Under the pieces are notes generated by a model. It had not been told where the DNA came from. It did no database searches and saw nothing but the letters and a program-made list of their open reading frames with translations. From Nocardia sp. alder85J (lineage in GTDB: Bacteria; Actinomycetota; Actinomycetes; Mycobacteriales; Mycobacteriaceae): a DNA stretch of 64,000 bases. A program made the translations under genes and the position numbers. The stretch spans positions 186,001-250,000 of the forward strand of contig NZ_JAIUCZ020000014.1 of assembly GCF_020176955.2 (NCBI RefSeq), given 5' to 3'. Below are positions 19,242-27,508 of this stretch, one piece after another; within the stretch, counting starts at the first letter, position 1, and every line of letters begins with the position of its first letter.

Positions 19242-19266
19242 CGCCGGAATATAGTCCAGTGGTAGT
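19242..19266 (-). promoter_or_regulatory. Arabinose-locus box A, between araD and the hydrolase gene
   Basis: CCGCCGGAATATAGTCCAGT then GGTAG matches the locus box. Just before it, ATTACTACC forms a loose dyad with GGTAGTTTT. It lies in the divergent gap of araD (minus) and the hydrolase gene (plus), about 110 and 135 bp from the two starts, so it could serve both. Confidence 0.65.
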
Positions 19267-19400
19267 TTTCGGGGAAGGCCGCCGCATCCGGCGAGCAGGA
19301 GGCTGCTCTCGGGTGAAGGCGCGCCTTCACGTCGCCGCCGGGATCGGCGCCGAGACGACCGGACGTGGACATCGAAGGTGATCGGAATGGTTGATCGACA

Positions 19401-20324
19401 ATGAGCGAGACCCTATCCTACGAGGGATTTCACCCCGAGCTGCGCCGGAGGGCGCGGATGCTGCCGCGGCAGCTGGTCACACCCGCCAGACTGCCGCTGC
19501 TGCGCGGACTGCAGGCACTGAACGGGTGGCGGTCCCCCCGGGGTGTGGAGGTAGTCGATCTCGGCGGTGGCGTGCGCGTCCGGGTACACCGCCCCCCAGC
19601 CTCTGCGACTCCCTCACCCGCGCTGCTGTGGATTCACGGTGGCGGATACGTTATGGGCCGGGCGCAGCAGGACGACAGCCTGTGCCGGCGGTTCGCGTCC
19701 GAGCTCGGCATCGTCGTGGCGGCCGTCGACTACCGGCTCGCTCCCGAGCACCCGTTCCCCGCACCGCTGGACGACTGTGCACGGGGGCTGGCGTGGCTGG
19801 CCGATCACCGGGAGGTGGACCCGGCCAGGGTGGCGATCGGCGGCAGCAGCGCCGGCGGAGGGCTGGCCGCGGCACTGGCCCTGCTGGCCCGCGATCGCGG
19901 CCAGCTCGCCCTGGTCCTGCAAGTGCTCGCCTACTCGATGCTCGATGATCGGGCACAGGCCGATCCCGATGTCGCCGAGCACTATCGGATCTGGAATTCC
20001 AAGAGCAACCAGTGGGGATGGGCGTCCTATCTCGGCGCGGCAGATCCCGATCTGGCCGTTCCCGCCCGGCGAGCCGATCTGGCCGATGTCGCACCCGCCT
20101 GGATCGGCGTCGGGACCTACGACCTGTTCCACGACGAGAACCTCGCCTACGCCCAGCGGCTGCGCGCGGCGGGCGTGCCGTGTCACACCGAGGTCGTTCC
20201 CGGCGCCTTCCATGGCTTCGACCTCGCCGAGCCGACCGCCTCGGTGTCCACCAGCTTCTTCGCCAGCCAATGCGCCAGCCTGCGAACAGCGTTCGGCGCC
20301 GGCGCCGGTCCGGACGCTCGATAG
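19401..20324 (+). CDS. Alpha/beta hydrolase, HSL (hormone-sensitive lipase) family
   Basis: A 307-residue esterase/lipase-like enzyme. It has the oxyanion motif HGGGYV at 79-84, DYRLAPEHPFPA at 110-121, the nucleophile elbow GSSAGG with Ser150, an acidic residue in TYDLFHDE around 241-245, and the catalytic His in FHGFDL at 271. It lacks a signal peptide, so it is cytoplasmic. The ribosome-binding site is weak (GGTTGAT upstream of the ATG). Its place opposite araD behind a shared control box suggests removal of acyl groups from sugars or plant-derived esters. Substrate unknown. Confidence 0.88.
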   Translation: MSETLSYEGFHPELRRRARMLPRQLVTPARLPLLRGLQALNGWRSPRGVEVVDLGGGVRVRVHRPPASATPSPALLWIHGGGYVMGRAQQDDSLCRRFASELGIVVAAVDYRLAPEHPFPAPLDDCARGLAWLADHREVDPARVAIGGSSAGGGLAAALALLARDRGQLALVLQVLAYSMLDDRAQADPDVAEHYRIWNSKSNQWGWASYLGAADPDLAVPARRADLADVAPAWIGVGTYDLFHDENLAYAQRLRAAGVPCHTEVVPGAFHGFDLAEPTASVSTSFFASQCASLRTAFGAGAGPDAR

Positions 20325-20449
20325 CCCGGCCGCCGCGGTGCGCGCTGGCGCGCCCATCGCCGCCCGAGCACGGGGGCGGCCGGACCGGGACCGGCCGCTG
20401 ACGACCGCGGCAACAGGGGGTGGGCACAACGTCCTTGCCGCCTAATCAT

Positions 20450-20474
20450 CCATCGGTATATATTCCATTGGTGG
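20450..20474 (+). promoter_or_regulatory. Arabinose-locus box C, before the binding-protein gene
   Basis: CCATCGGTATATATTCCATT then GGTGG. It is the clearest example of the direct-repeat layout CCATCGGTA…CCATTGGTG and lies about 115 bp before the lipoprotein start. The 20325-20449 gap has nothing else I can name. Confidence 0.65.
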
Positions 20475-20588
20475 AAATTCTGGCGGCATGATCCCGCCGG
20501 ATCACATCCCGCCCGGTCCGCTTGTGCCGACCGGGTCGGCAGGTGGTTTTCCCAGGTCGGCATCGCCGCCGGCCGGAAGGAGTGCAGC

Positions 20589-21965
20589 ATGAAACGTCAC
20601 CTGCTTCTCGTAGTTGCCGCCGTCACCGTCGTCGTCGCCACGGCGGCCGGGTGCAGCCGCGGCGGCGAGAACGACGAAGGCCCGTCCACGGCATCTGCGG
20701 CGGCAGCGTCCGCCGGTGACTTCGGCGACCTGACCAACCTGTGTCACGGCGGGACCGCCACGACCGCACCCGCGCAAGGCGTCACCACCGCGGCCGTCAA
20801 ACTCGGCGTGTTCACCGATGTCGGGTTCACCAAGAACTCCGAACTCGTCGACGCAGCGCACGTGTTCACCTCCTGGTGCAACGACCACGGCGGCGTCGGT
20901 GGCCGGAAGCTGGTGCCCGACATCCACGATGCGGCGCTGATGCAGGTCCAGCAGCGGATGGTGGACGCCTGCCGCGACGACTTCGCGCTGGTCGGTGGCA
21001 GTGCGGCGCTGGACGGCCTGGGAGTGAAGGCCCGGCTGTCGTGCCTGTTACCGGATTTCCCCGCCCAGGTCGATCAGGTCGCCAACACCGGATCGGATCT
21101 GCAGGTCGGTGGCGGGAGCATCCCCGGATACGACAGCACGACCGGATTCCACCAGTGGCTGCTCGGGCAATACCCGGGCTCCGCCGGGGCGGTCGGGCTG
21201 ATCAGCGGCGACACTCCGATCACCAAGATCGCCATGGACCAGTACGAGGAATCGCTGCCCCAGCAGGGCGCGACGGTCGTCTACAGCGACCTGTACCCGG
21301 CCGCGGGTGTGACCGACTGGACACCGTATGCGCAGGCGCTCAAGAGCAAAGGCGTCAAAGGCCTGATCTTCCTCGGCGACTACGCCGGCCTCGCGAAACT
21401 CGAGGACGTCCTGACCGGCATGGACTACAAGCTCGACTGGATCGACACCAATTCCAACGCCTACACACCCGCCTTCCCGAAACTGGCCGCGACCTCGGTA
21501 GCCACCCAGCACAACTACCTCGACCTCGGCGGCACCGCACCCCTGGACGCCCAGGACCGGGTGCCGGCGGTAGCGCAGGTGAACCAGCTGTTCGCGAAAT
21601 ACGCGCCGGGCAAGGTCGTCACATTGCCCGCGCTGAGGGCCTTCGTGGCATGGACGCTGTTCGTGAAGTCCGCCGACAGCTGTGGTGACAAGCTCACCCG
21701 GCAGTGCGTCTACACCGCCGCGACCGGCGAACATGCATGGACCGGCGGAGGCATGCAGGCACCGGTAGAGCAGTCACCGACCGCCGATCGCGCACCCAAG
21801 TGCTTCAACGTCCAGCAGGCCACACCCTCAGGATGGAAGTCCGCCGACTTCGGCGCTGACACAGGAACTTTCCGGTGCGACATGATCGCCTACAAGCTGC
21901 ACGGCGACTACGGCAAACCGGCCACCCTCGCCGACGTCGGAAAATCCATCAACGACCTGAAATAA
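20589..21965 (+). CDS. ABC-type substrate-binding lipoprotein (type 1 periplasmic-binding fold)
   Basis: A 458-residue exported receptor. The signal peptide ends in the lipobox TAAGC with lipidated Cys22. The mature part resembles branched-chain amino-acid (LivJ-type) binding proteins: VKLGVFTDVGF near the start, then CNDHGGVGGRKL, a central GLIFLGDYAGLA strand and paired cysteines. AAGGAG precedes the ATG. No permease or ATPase gene is next to it, so its transport partners are elsewhere, or it acts as a sensor. It carries the arabinose-locus box, but the fold does not predict a sugar ligand. Confidence 0.87.
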   Translation: MKRHLLLVVAAVTVVVATAAGCSRGGENDEGPSTASAAAASAGDFGDLTNLCHGGTATTAPAQGVTTAAVKLGVFTDVGFTKNSELVDAAHVFTSWCNDHGGVGGRKLVPDIHDAALMQVQQRMVDACRDDFALVGGSAALDGLGVKARLSCLLPDFPAQVDQVANTGSDLQVGGGSIPGYDSTTGFHQWLLGQYPGSAGAVGLISGDTPITKIAMDQYEESLPQQGATVVYSDLYPAAGVTDWTPYAQALKSKGVKGLIFLGDYAGLAKLEDVLTGMDYKLDWIDTNSNAYTPAFPKLAATSVATQHNYLDLGGTAPLDAQDRVPAVAQVNQLFAKYAPGKVVTLPALRAFVAWTLFVKSADSCGDKLTRQCVYTAATGEHAWTGGGMQAPVEQSPTADRAPKCFNVQQATPSGWKSADFGADTGTFRCDMIAYKLHGDYGKPATLADVGKSINDLK

Positions 21966-22039
21966 CACCACTCCCGCAACACCGGCCCGGCCGGAACCCG
22001 TTCGTTCACGTCGACTGGCCTCCGAACGATCCGAAATCC

Positions 22040-22290
22040 AGTCCGGGCCGGGGCAAGCAGATGGTGTGGACGTCCGAGACCAGCGAGAAGGGTGTCGTCC
22101 GGGCAAGTGCTGCAGGCCGACGGCAACTCCGTGCTCTACGACAAGGACAACAAGCCGCACTGGGCGTCCGGCACCACGAACTCGAAGGCCAAGACGCTGG
22201 TCCTGCACGACGACAGCGAACTCGAATTGCACAATGACAACGGGCAAGGTCTGGGCCACCGGTACCGGACTGCCCCGAAAGTCCCCTCTG
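22040..22290 (+). pseudogene. Bulb-type (mannose-binding) lectin domain remnant
   Basis: Three frames in turn give KQMVWTSETSEKG, then VLQADGNSVLYDKDN, KPHWASGT and a VLHDDSELEL block, then GKVWATGTG. 'LQ.DGN.VLYD…WAS.T' is the B-lectin repeat (family knowledge). Two shifts separate the pieces and no start or signal peptide is left. The rest of the stretch to 22560 shows nothing I can name. Confidence 0.7.
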
Positions 22291-22562
22291 TCGGCGTAAC
22301 CCCTGGTCCGGGCTCCACCTGCCCTGTTCTGTTACACCCCGGGCGGCCGGTGAGACCCTGGGATCGCTACTGCCTGCAAGCGGATCGGGAACTGCGGGCA
22401 GCGCGGGAGATCGTTGCCCGCGGCGCCGGGTCCGGCAGCCGGCGCGATGGAACTCGATGAGTTCTGCGGAAGGTACCGGCACCGCACTCGCACCGGATTC
22501 CTGTCGCTGTGTGACGCGCGGCGGCCGGTAGAGGAAAGTCTGAAACCCGGAAAGGAGGGAGC

Positions 22563-22730
22563 GTGATCTGTTCCGCGGTGCCGGAGTTGCGCTTCGGCTA
22601 TTTGAGCATGCATTGCGGAGTGCCGGTGACATCGTTGTCCGTTTCTCTTGCCAGCCTGGTTGGGTTGCTGCACGTCGCTGTCCGCCGGGTGGTCTCCCGA
22701 TGGGAAGCAATCCGTGTCCGGGTGGTGTGA
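22563..22730 (+). CDS. Possible 55-residue small protein with a strong ribosome-binding site
   Basis: GTG 22563 is preceded by AAAGGAGGGA at near-ideal spacing. The frame (MICSAVPELRFGYLSMHC…) contains a hydrophobic stretch, VTSLSVSLASLVGLLHVAV, followed by Arg-rich sequence, so it could be a small membrane protein. I do not recognise it. It ends where the duplicated response-regulator leader begins, so it may be an accidental frame. Confidence 0.35.
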   Translation: MICSAVPELRFGYLSMHCGVPVTSLSVSLASLVGLLHVAVRRVVSRWEAIRVRVV

Positions 22731-23056
22731 TCACTGTCGCTGTTCGCGGGAGCGGGGTCGTCATCGGCCCCAAATCGGCTTCGAATGATTGCAATCCTGC
22801 TGATCGCCGCAATACGATCTGTTCACGCCTCGTAGTCGATGTGGGATCGGCCGATGCGCTGTTTGCCACTCCCGGATGCATTGGCGCGTCAGGAGGTTGG
22901 TGTCATCATGCCCCGGGGGAATAGTTTCTCCCGGCGGCGTCACCGTTTTTGCTTGCACTCGACGTACCCGGCTGTGTCCATCTGCTGGGCGCGGTGAGCG
23001 ATATCGGAGTTGTTGAGTGGTGTTGCGGCAGGTGGGCCGCGTGATCGGGTTGATCG
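22726..23056 (+). repeat. Orphan response-regulator leader (paralogue of 47154-47480)
   Basis: About 330 bp closely matching, in inverted orientation, the region upstream of the OmpR-type regulator at 46404-47153. It includes the ribosome-binding site and the first codons (GTG at 23041, giving MIGLIVFDRM). After about 20 codons it runs into an IS5 remnant and no receiver domain follows. It is therefore the 5' stub of a lost third regulator gene. The TGATTGCA..GCAATA dyad (22769-22817) is retained. Confidence 0.8.
22769..22817 (+). promoter_or_regulatory. Response-regulator upstream element, copy 1
   Basis: CCAAATCGGCTTCGAATGAT then TGCAATCCTGCTGATCGCC and GCAATA. The TTGC/GCAA half-sites are inverted and about 15 bp apart. 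Matching copies are at 47376-47427 and 60431-60482, each a few hundred bases before an OmpR-type gene. Confidence 0.6.
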
Positions 23057-23059
23057 TTT

Positions 23060-23640
23060 TCGATCGGATGATGGGCGGCTTGCACGTGCGGGCCCAAAAA
23101 ATCAGGCGGTGCCGCAACAGGCCCGAGCCCGGTCGACCGCGCCAAGACCGGCTCCAAGCATCACATCCTGACCTGCGCAAACGGATTCCCCTTCGCCGTC
23201 GCGTTGTCGGCGGCGAACGTCAACGATCACCTGATGCTGCCGAGCCTGCTGGATCGGGTGCGTCCACTGCGTGGCCGGCCCGGACCACCGCGCCGCCGGG
23301 TCAAGCTCCTGATCGGGGACAAGGGCTACGACTATCCCAGTGTGTACGCCGAACTCCGGCAACGAGGGATCACCGGCTACATCCCTCGCCGCGGAAGCCG
23401 TGACAAGGTCACCGTCGGCCGGTGGATCGTCGAGCAGGCATTCGCCCTGCTCCACCAGTACCGGCGGCTGGCCGTCCGCCGTCCGGGTGGGAACGCCGGG
23501 TCGATATCCATGAAGGCTTCCTCAACCCCGGCGCTGCCCTCATCTGCTGGCGACGACTCAGCAACCGAACCGATAGGAGCTCTTACCAGGGGATTTCTCG
23601 TCGACGTACAGGGAGTCCGTGGGTGAGGATCGGCCATGCC
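23060..23640 (+). pseudogene. IS5-family transposase, 5'-truncated and frameshifted
   Basis: Plus-strand reading: TGPSPVDRAKTGSKHHIL, then AVALSAANVNDHLMLPSLLD, GDKGYDYPSVYAEL, IPRRGSRDKVT and VEQAFALLHQYRRLAVR. After a shift it continues WERRVDIHEGFLNPGAAL to a stop. This is the catalytic half of an IS5-type transposase with the Asp and Glu regions present; the N-terminal half is missing. It replaced the coding part of the response-regulator stub on its left. The tail to 23780 holds only a possible 23-codon frame at 23718. Confidence 0.8.
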
Positions 23641-23779
23641 CCGCGCTCCGGCCCGCTGTTGCCAGGGGGGTCGCGGCGAGTCGAGCGGGTCTCGCAGGCC
23701 CTGTACTAGGACAGAGCATGCCTGCGGAGGACGCTATGCGGAGGATCACGGGATACCGTTGCCGGTTCTCCGTATGTGG

Positions 23780-23827
23780 CAGGCGATAGCGTGACCGGGC
23801 TTCCGAGGGCGGCCACGCTATCGCCTG
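23780..23827 (-). terminator. 14-bp hairpin terminator of the roadblock-like operon
   Basis: Arms at 23780-23793 (CAGGCGATAGCGTG) and 23814-23827 are perfectly complementary, with a 20-nt loop. It lies 60 bp past the last gene of the minus-strand roadblock-like operon. Confidence 0.7.
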
Positions 23828-23887
23828 TCTACCAGTGATTTACCTTGCCGTACTGTGTGGTCTTCGACGAAACGGATATTCCTCGTC

Positions 23888-24259
23888 TCAGACGAGCAGG
23901 CTGTCTTCGATTTGCCTGAGCCGGTGCCGTGCCAATGCGAGATTGGCGCGATTGCGGTCGAGCGCAAGATAGAGGAACAGCCCGCGAGATTGGGGACTGG
24001 CCATGGGCCGGAGCAGGTGATATTGACCGGTGAGGGAGATGAGAATATCCTCAATGCCCTGGTCGATACCCAACTGTTCGAGGGTGCGCTGCTTCGCGCG
24101 CACGACTTCGGTGTTCCCGGCTGCGGCGACGTCGAGATCGAGATTTCTCGACCCACCCGACATGCCGAGGGCCATGCCGCTGTTGTAGTCGACCACCGCG
24201 GCACCGAGCGCACCATCGATCATCATCATTTCCTTCAGCGCGGTATCCATATCGGGCAT
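23888..24259 (-). CDS. Small roadblock-like protein, third gene of the operon
   Basis: A 123-residue protein, paralogous to the first gene of the operon (24770-25165). Both share DGALG.A.VDY.SGM.LG near the start, LDLDVA, VRAK.R..E.L..D..IEDIL, an QYH…P region and a C-terminal LFLYL.LDR.RANLALARHRL.. helix. The length and alternating pattern resemble the roadblock/LC7 (MglB-like) fold, but this assignment is inferred. ATG 24259 is preceded by AAAGGA somewhat far away. A 90-bp gap separates it from the middle gene. Function probably lies in dimeric control of a small GTPase or kinase encoded elsewhere. Confidence 0.72.
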   Translation of the reverse strand: MPDMDTALKEMMMIDGALGAAVVDYNSGMALGMSGGSRNLDLDVAAAGNTEVVRAKQRTLEQLGIDQGIEDILISLTGQYHLLRPMASPQSRGLFLYLALDRNRANLALARHRLRQIEDSLLV

Positions 24260-24350
24260 CGGTGTGACATTCCTTTCGGGTATTCCATTGTGTGAGCTGT
24301 CGTCCGGGGTTCGGGTGTGGGTAGTGCGAGCCCGCGCTGTGCGGGAAGGA

Positions 24351-24773
24351 TTAAACCGCAGGCGTTTGAAGAGCATGGACCATCCTGCGCGCCGCAGCGC
24401 TGAGCCGGCCGAGACTCGTGGCCTGCGTACCACCGACAACGAGCAGCAGAGCGCTGGACAGAGGCAGCACCGCGACGCAGCTGCGGTCCGCTTCGAACAG
24501 GACCGACTGCAGTCGCCCTCCACGCGATGACAACGCAATGAAGTGGTCGCCGATGCCGGCAGCAGCGGCAGCGATGGCCGAACCACGCAATGCAGTCTGG
24601 TCCTCGTCACGCTGAGTAGGGGTACTAGCGGCGGCGACCACGAGCCCGTCGCGGCTGGCGACGAAGGCGTACTGCACATCATCGGCTGCAGCCGCGCAGC
24701 TGTCGGTCAGCACCTGGGCCACCGCGGGAGGATCGGTGAGTCGTATCTCTGTACGTTGACCGGCCCCGCTCAC
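24351..24773 (-). CDS. Roadblock/LC7-domain protein, middle gene of the operon
   Basis: A 140-residue cytoplasmic protein: VQYAFVASRDGLVVAAAS (the typical 'D..G..VA' strand of the LC7 fold), a central GSAIAAAAAGIGDHFIA helix, then VLFEADRSCVAVLPL and LLLVVGGTQATSLGRL. The GTG start overlaps the stop of the first gene (GTGA), giving tight coupling. In actinobacterial conservons such proteins work with a sensor kinase, DUF742 and a GTPase. None of those is present here. Confidence 0.8.
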   Translation of the reverse strand: MSGAGQRTEIRLTDPPAVAQVLTDSCAAAADDVQYAFVASRDGLVVAAASTPTQRDEDQTALRGSAIAAAAAGIGDHFIALSSRGGRLQSVLFEADRSCVAVLPLSSALLLVVGGTQATSLGRLSAAARRMVHALQTPAV

Positions 24774-25165
24774 ACCCGCACCGCCTGCTCGATTCGCCGC
24801 AGACGGTGGCGGGCCAGAGCGAGGTTTGCCCGCGCACGGTCGAGAACGAGATACAGAAACAGATTGTTTCTCTTGCTAATATTCGAGTGTTGCCGATTAC
24901 GCAGACCCTCCAGCGGCATTATGACGTGATACTGCGCGCCGAGCGTGACAAGAATGTCTTCGATCGCGTCGTCCAGCTGTAGCGTCTCTATAGCCCGCAG
25001 CTTCGCTCGCACCACATCGGTGAGAACAGCGCCGGCGACGTCGAGATCGAGCAGAGAATTTCCACCTTGCTTACCGAGGATCATACCGCTGTCGTAGTCG
25101 ACGAGCGCAATCCCCAGCGCCCCGTCGACCGACATACCATCGATCAGGGCGTCGTCGAGATCCAC
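24770..25165 (-). CDS. Small roadblock-like protein, first gene of the operon
   Basis: A 131-residue paralogue of the third gene: MDLDDALIDGMSVDGALG then VDYDSGMILGKQGG, LDLDVAGAVLTDVVRAKLR, and LYLVLDRARANLALARHRL at the end. GTG 25165 has GGAG 6 nt upstream and aligns with the start of its paralogue; a longer frame from 25222 lacks such a site. Same strand and overlapping with the LC7 gene, so these two are surely co-expressed and may form a heteromeric complex. Confidence 0.75.
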   Translation of the reverse strand: MDLDDALIDGMSVDGALGIALVDYDSGMILGKQGGNSLLDLDVAGAVLTDVVRAKLRAIETLQLDDAIEDILVTLGAQYHVIMPLEGLRNRQHSNISKRNNLFLYLVLDRARANLALARHRLRRIEQAVRV

Positions 25166-26319
25166 ACAAACTCCATTGATTAAGCTCGAACTGTCCAGAA
25201 TACCGAACCCGGACGATACCACCCAGTTGGTGACGATGGAACAAGTCGCAGGATATTTGCAGAACGTTTCTTGCCCGTTGCTCAGCCGTGATTCGAAGCG
25301 ATGTCAATTCACATGCGAGGGCTTGCTCGACTACTCTCCCCGACCTATTGAGTCGATACAAAAATGGGGATGACAAGTGTCTACGCACGTGAGTTTTCTT
25401 CGCGGCGATGTGTGCGCAATACTATTCTTTACGGCGGATATCCAGTGACGATGAACGTTGAACACTCCCGAGCTGAGACTCGATCGGAACATGCGAAACG
25501 GACGGAAAGTGGGAGGAGCCCGCCTCGACGAGTGGCTCCGATCGCCCGATCGGGCTTACCAGTTGGCCGCAGACAGAACGGGAGCTTGTCGCCCCTGGCT
25601 GCGCGGCTTGCTCGCAGTCGCCGATCCACTGCTCAGCCAAGACTCGGCCGAGTTCGCCTACTCGGAGACCGGCGGATCCCCGCCGTACACCATGCGCCTC
25701 CTCCGTGCGCCTCTGGATTATTAGTTCGGAAATTATGCAATCAGTAGTCGGAGCATACCACCGTCAAGTTTGCTGGGGAAGCGTGTTGTGCTGGCGAACG
25801 GCGGGCATACGAGTGTGTTCGGCTGCGCAGTTCGAGCGGGTCCAGGTACCCGCCGCAGCGGAAATACTCCGTGCCATGACCACGGGGCCGGCGTTATCGC
25901 CCAGTCGGGGTGTAGCGTACCGCCTCGGGCCTGGCGGTGGGCGGTGTCGGCCCGAGGCCGCGCCTTGGCTGCCGGTGACACCGATGTCGCGCCGCACGCC
26001 GGAGCGGGCGCACACCCGCCCGGCTTTCCGGCACTGCGGACCCTATTGAAGCGGCTGAAAATCGCGATGCCGTCTCCCGCCGGATGAGGTGGCGTACGAC
26101 ATGTTCGCCGTGCGCTCGACCCATATCCGACCCTCCGACCACCGAGTGGGATCCCGACTCCGCCAACCGGATGCCCTGGTCCCGGACTTTCGTCGACTGT
26201 TCACCGATCGTCGTCGGCTCCGACCGCTGCGCGGTCGGCGACACCTGCAGCCGTCCATGACAACAGGCCGCGGGCTGTACCCGACTCGCCCGCGGCGCCG
26301 CTGCGGATCGGATCGTGTG
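25166..26319. other. Long region without a supportable gene
   Basis: The first ~300 bases are AT-richer and should hold the promoter of the roadblock-like operon. A frame from 25458 to 25724 (NTPELRLDRNMRNG…) has a protein-like middle but no start with a ribosome-binding site and no family I know. From 25740 to 26319 I see no gene, repeat or IS end. Confidence 0.45.
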
Positions 26320-26790
26320 TCACGGGGCGATGATTCCGGAGGTGCTGGGTTCGCGGCCGTGTCCTATGAACAGTGCGATCACGAGCGCGACTGCGATCAT
26401 TCCGGTCATGAACTAGAAAGTCAGGGAATATCGGCAATCGCCGAACATGTGGGAGATGGGTTCGTCGACAGCGCGTCCCTTGACCTCGATGTGCGCGGTG
26501 AGGGCTTGGCGGACTGGAAAGCGGCCAGGATGGCGGTGCCGATGGCCGAGTCTCATGGTGACGCCGAGCATGCCTGAGCGGATGCCTTGCTGCTGTTCGG
26601 GAAGTGCGTCGACGATGAGGACCGAACCCGCGGTGCAGAAGAACGCGAAGCCGATCCCGCATACGCCGGCCAGTACAGCGAATGTCTGCCAGGAGTAGTG
26701 GGTCGTCGCGGCCGCGGAGCAAGCGGCGACGCTGCCGGTGATCACGCAGGCGATGACGGCGAGGATGCAGCCACCGATCCCGCACCACTT
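26320..26790 (-). pseudogene. MFS exporter, 3' fragment
   Basis: A decayed copy of roughly the last 155 residues of the MFS protein at 10903-12528: ILAVIACVITGSVAACSA, THYSWQTFAVLAGVCGIGFA, VLIVDALPEQQQGIRSGM, then after a shift TAHIEVKGRAVDEPI and FGDCRYSLTF. A further shift leads to a tail FIGHGREPSTSGIIAP ending at 26320. The 5' two thirds are missing: the fragment begins right after the terminator of the small secreted protein gene, where a deletion must have removed them. Confidence 0.82.
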
Positions 26791-26793
26791 GGC

Positions 26794-26827
26794 GGTGCCC
26801 GGCGCGGATCGTCGCGCGCCGGGCACC
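26794..26827 (-). terminator. Perfect 13-bp hairpin after the secreted-protein gene
   Basis: GGTGCCCGGCGCG at 26794-26806 pairs with 26815-26827; the loop is 8 nt. It follows the stop of the minus-strand secreted-protein gene by 16 bp and has a matching hairpin after the other copy (7227-7260). Confidence 0.8.
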
Positions 26828-26842
26828 TCTGTTGTCGGCGTG

Positions 26843-27211
26843 CTAGCAGGCGGAATTCAACTTGCCGATGGCACCGTAGACCGAGGACGCAGACTCCGGC
26901 CCGGTGGCGTTCTCGAGCGCACTGGCCAGATTCTCGATATCGGCCTGCGCCTCCGGCGAACTGACCTGACCCTCCTGACTACGCAGCTGAGCGACATACG
27001 CGGCCATCCCGGCGGCCGCCTGATCCGGCGACTGCGACTGCAACGGCGCGAGCGTACTCACCGTCGAACTGCCGATCTGCTTCAGCACGGCACAGTCGCC
27101 GGCCGGAATATCGCTGTGCACCAACGGCGCGGCCGCCGCGGTGGTCCACCCTGCGCCGACCGCGGTCGCGGCAGCGAACAGGACGGCGATGACAACGGGA
27201 CGAATCTTCAT
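26843..27211 (-). CDS. Small secreted protein with two cysteines, intact copy
   Basis: A 122-residue exported protein. The signal peptide MKIRPVVIAVLFAAATAVG… ends near AAAA-PLV. The mature chain of about 93 residues is helical, with one Cys at each end (DCAVLKQI and the C-terminal SAC), probably a disulfide. The overall plan recalls the small helical exported proteins of mycobacteria and nocardiae, including haemophore-like ones, but no haem ligand is evident, so I do not assign function. GGGAG precedes ATG 27211. It is paired with MFS sequence downstream in both copies, so an export or uptake partnership is possible. Confidence 0.82.
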   Translation of the reverse strand: MKIRPVVIAVLFAAATAVGAGWTTAAAAPLVHSDIPAGDCAVLKQIGSSTVSTLAPLQSQSPDQAAAGMAAYVAQLRSQEGQVSSPEAQADIENLASALENATGPESASSVYGAIGKLNSAC

Positions 27212-27508
27212 TGACAGCTCCCACTGGTTGGGCTGGAAAAGGTGACGAAGAGCGGCTGTGCGCAACGCTCTGCCGCAACCCGAGGCACAGATACGGCGGC
27301 CCGGTCGCGGATGGCACACTCCCGACCCACCGAGGGGCCGCCAGGGGCGCTGACGCTACGCCACAAGAGTAAATGCTCACTCATGATAGCGAGCACTGCC
27401 CGATACCGAGGCCGAACAGCGGGATGCGTTTCAGGCCCTGTCGCGACACCCGATATCGGCACGTCGAGCGCTTTGAATCCGTCTCACTGCCACCGTGCCC
27501 GGTGTCGC

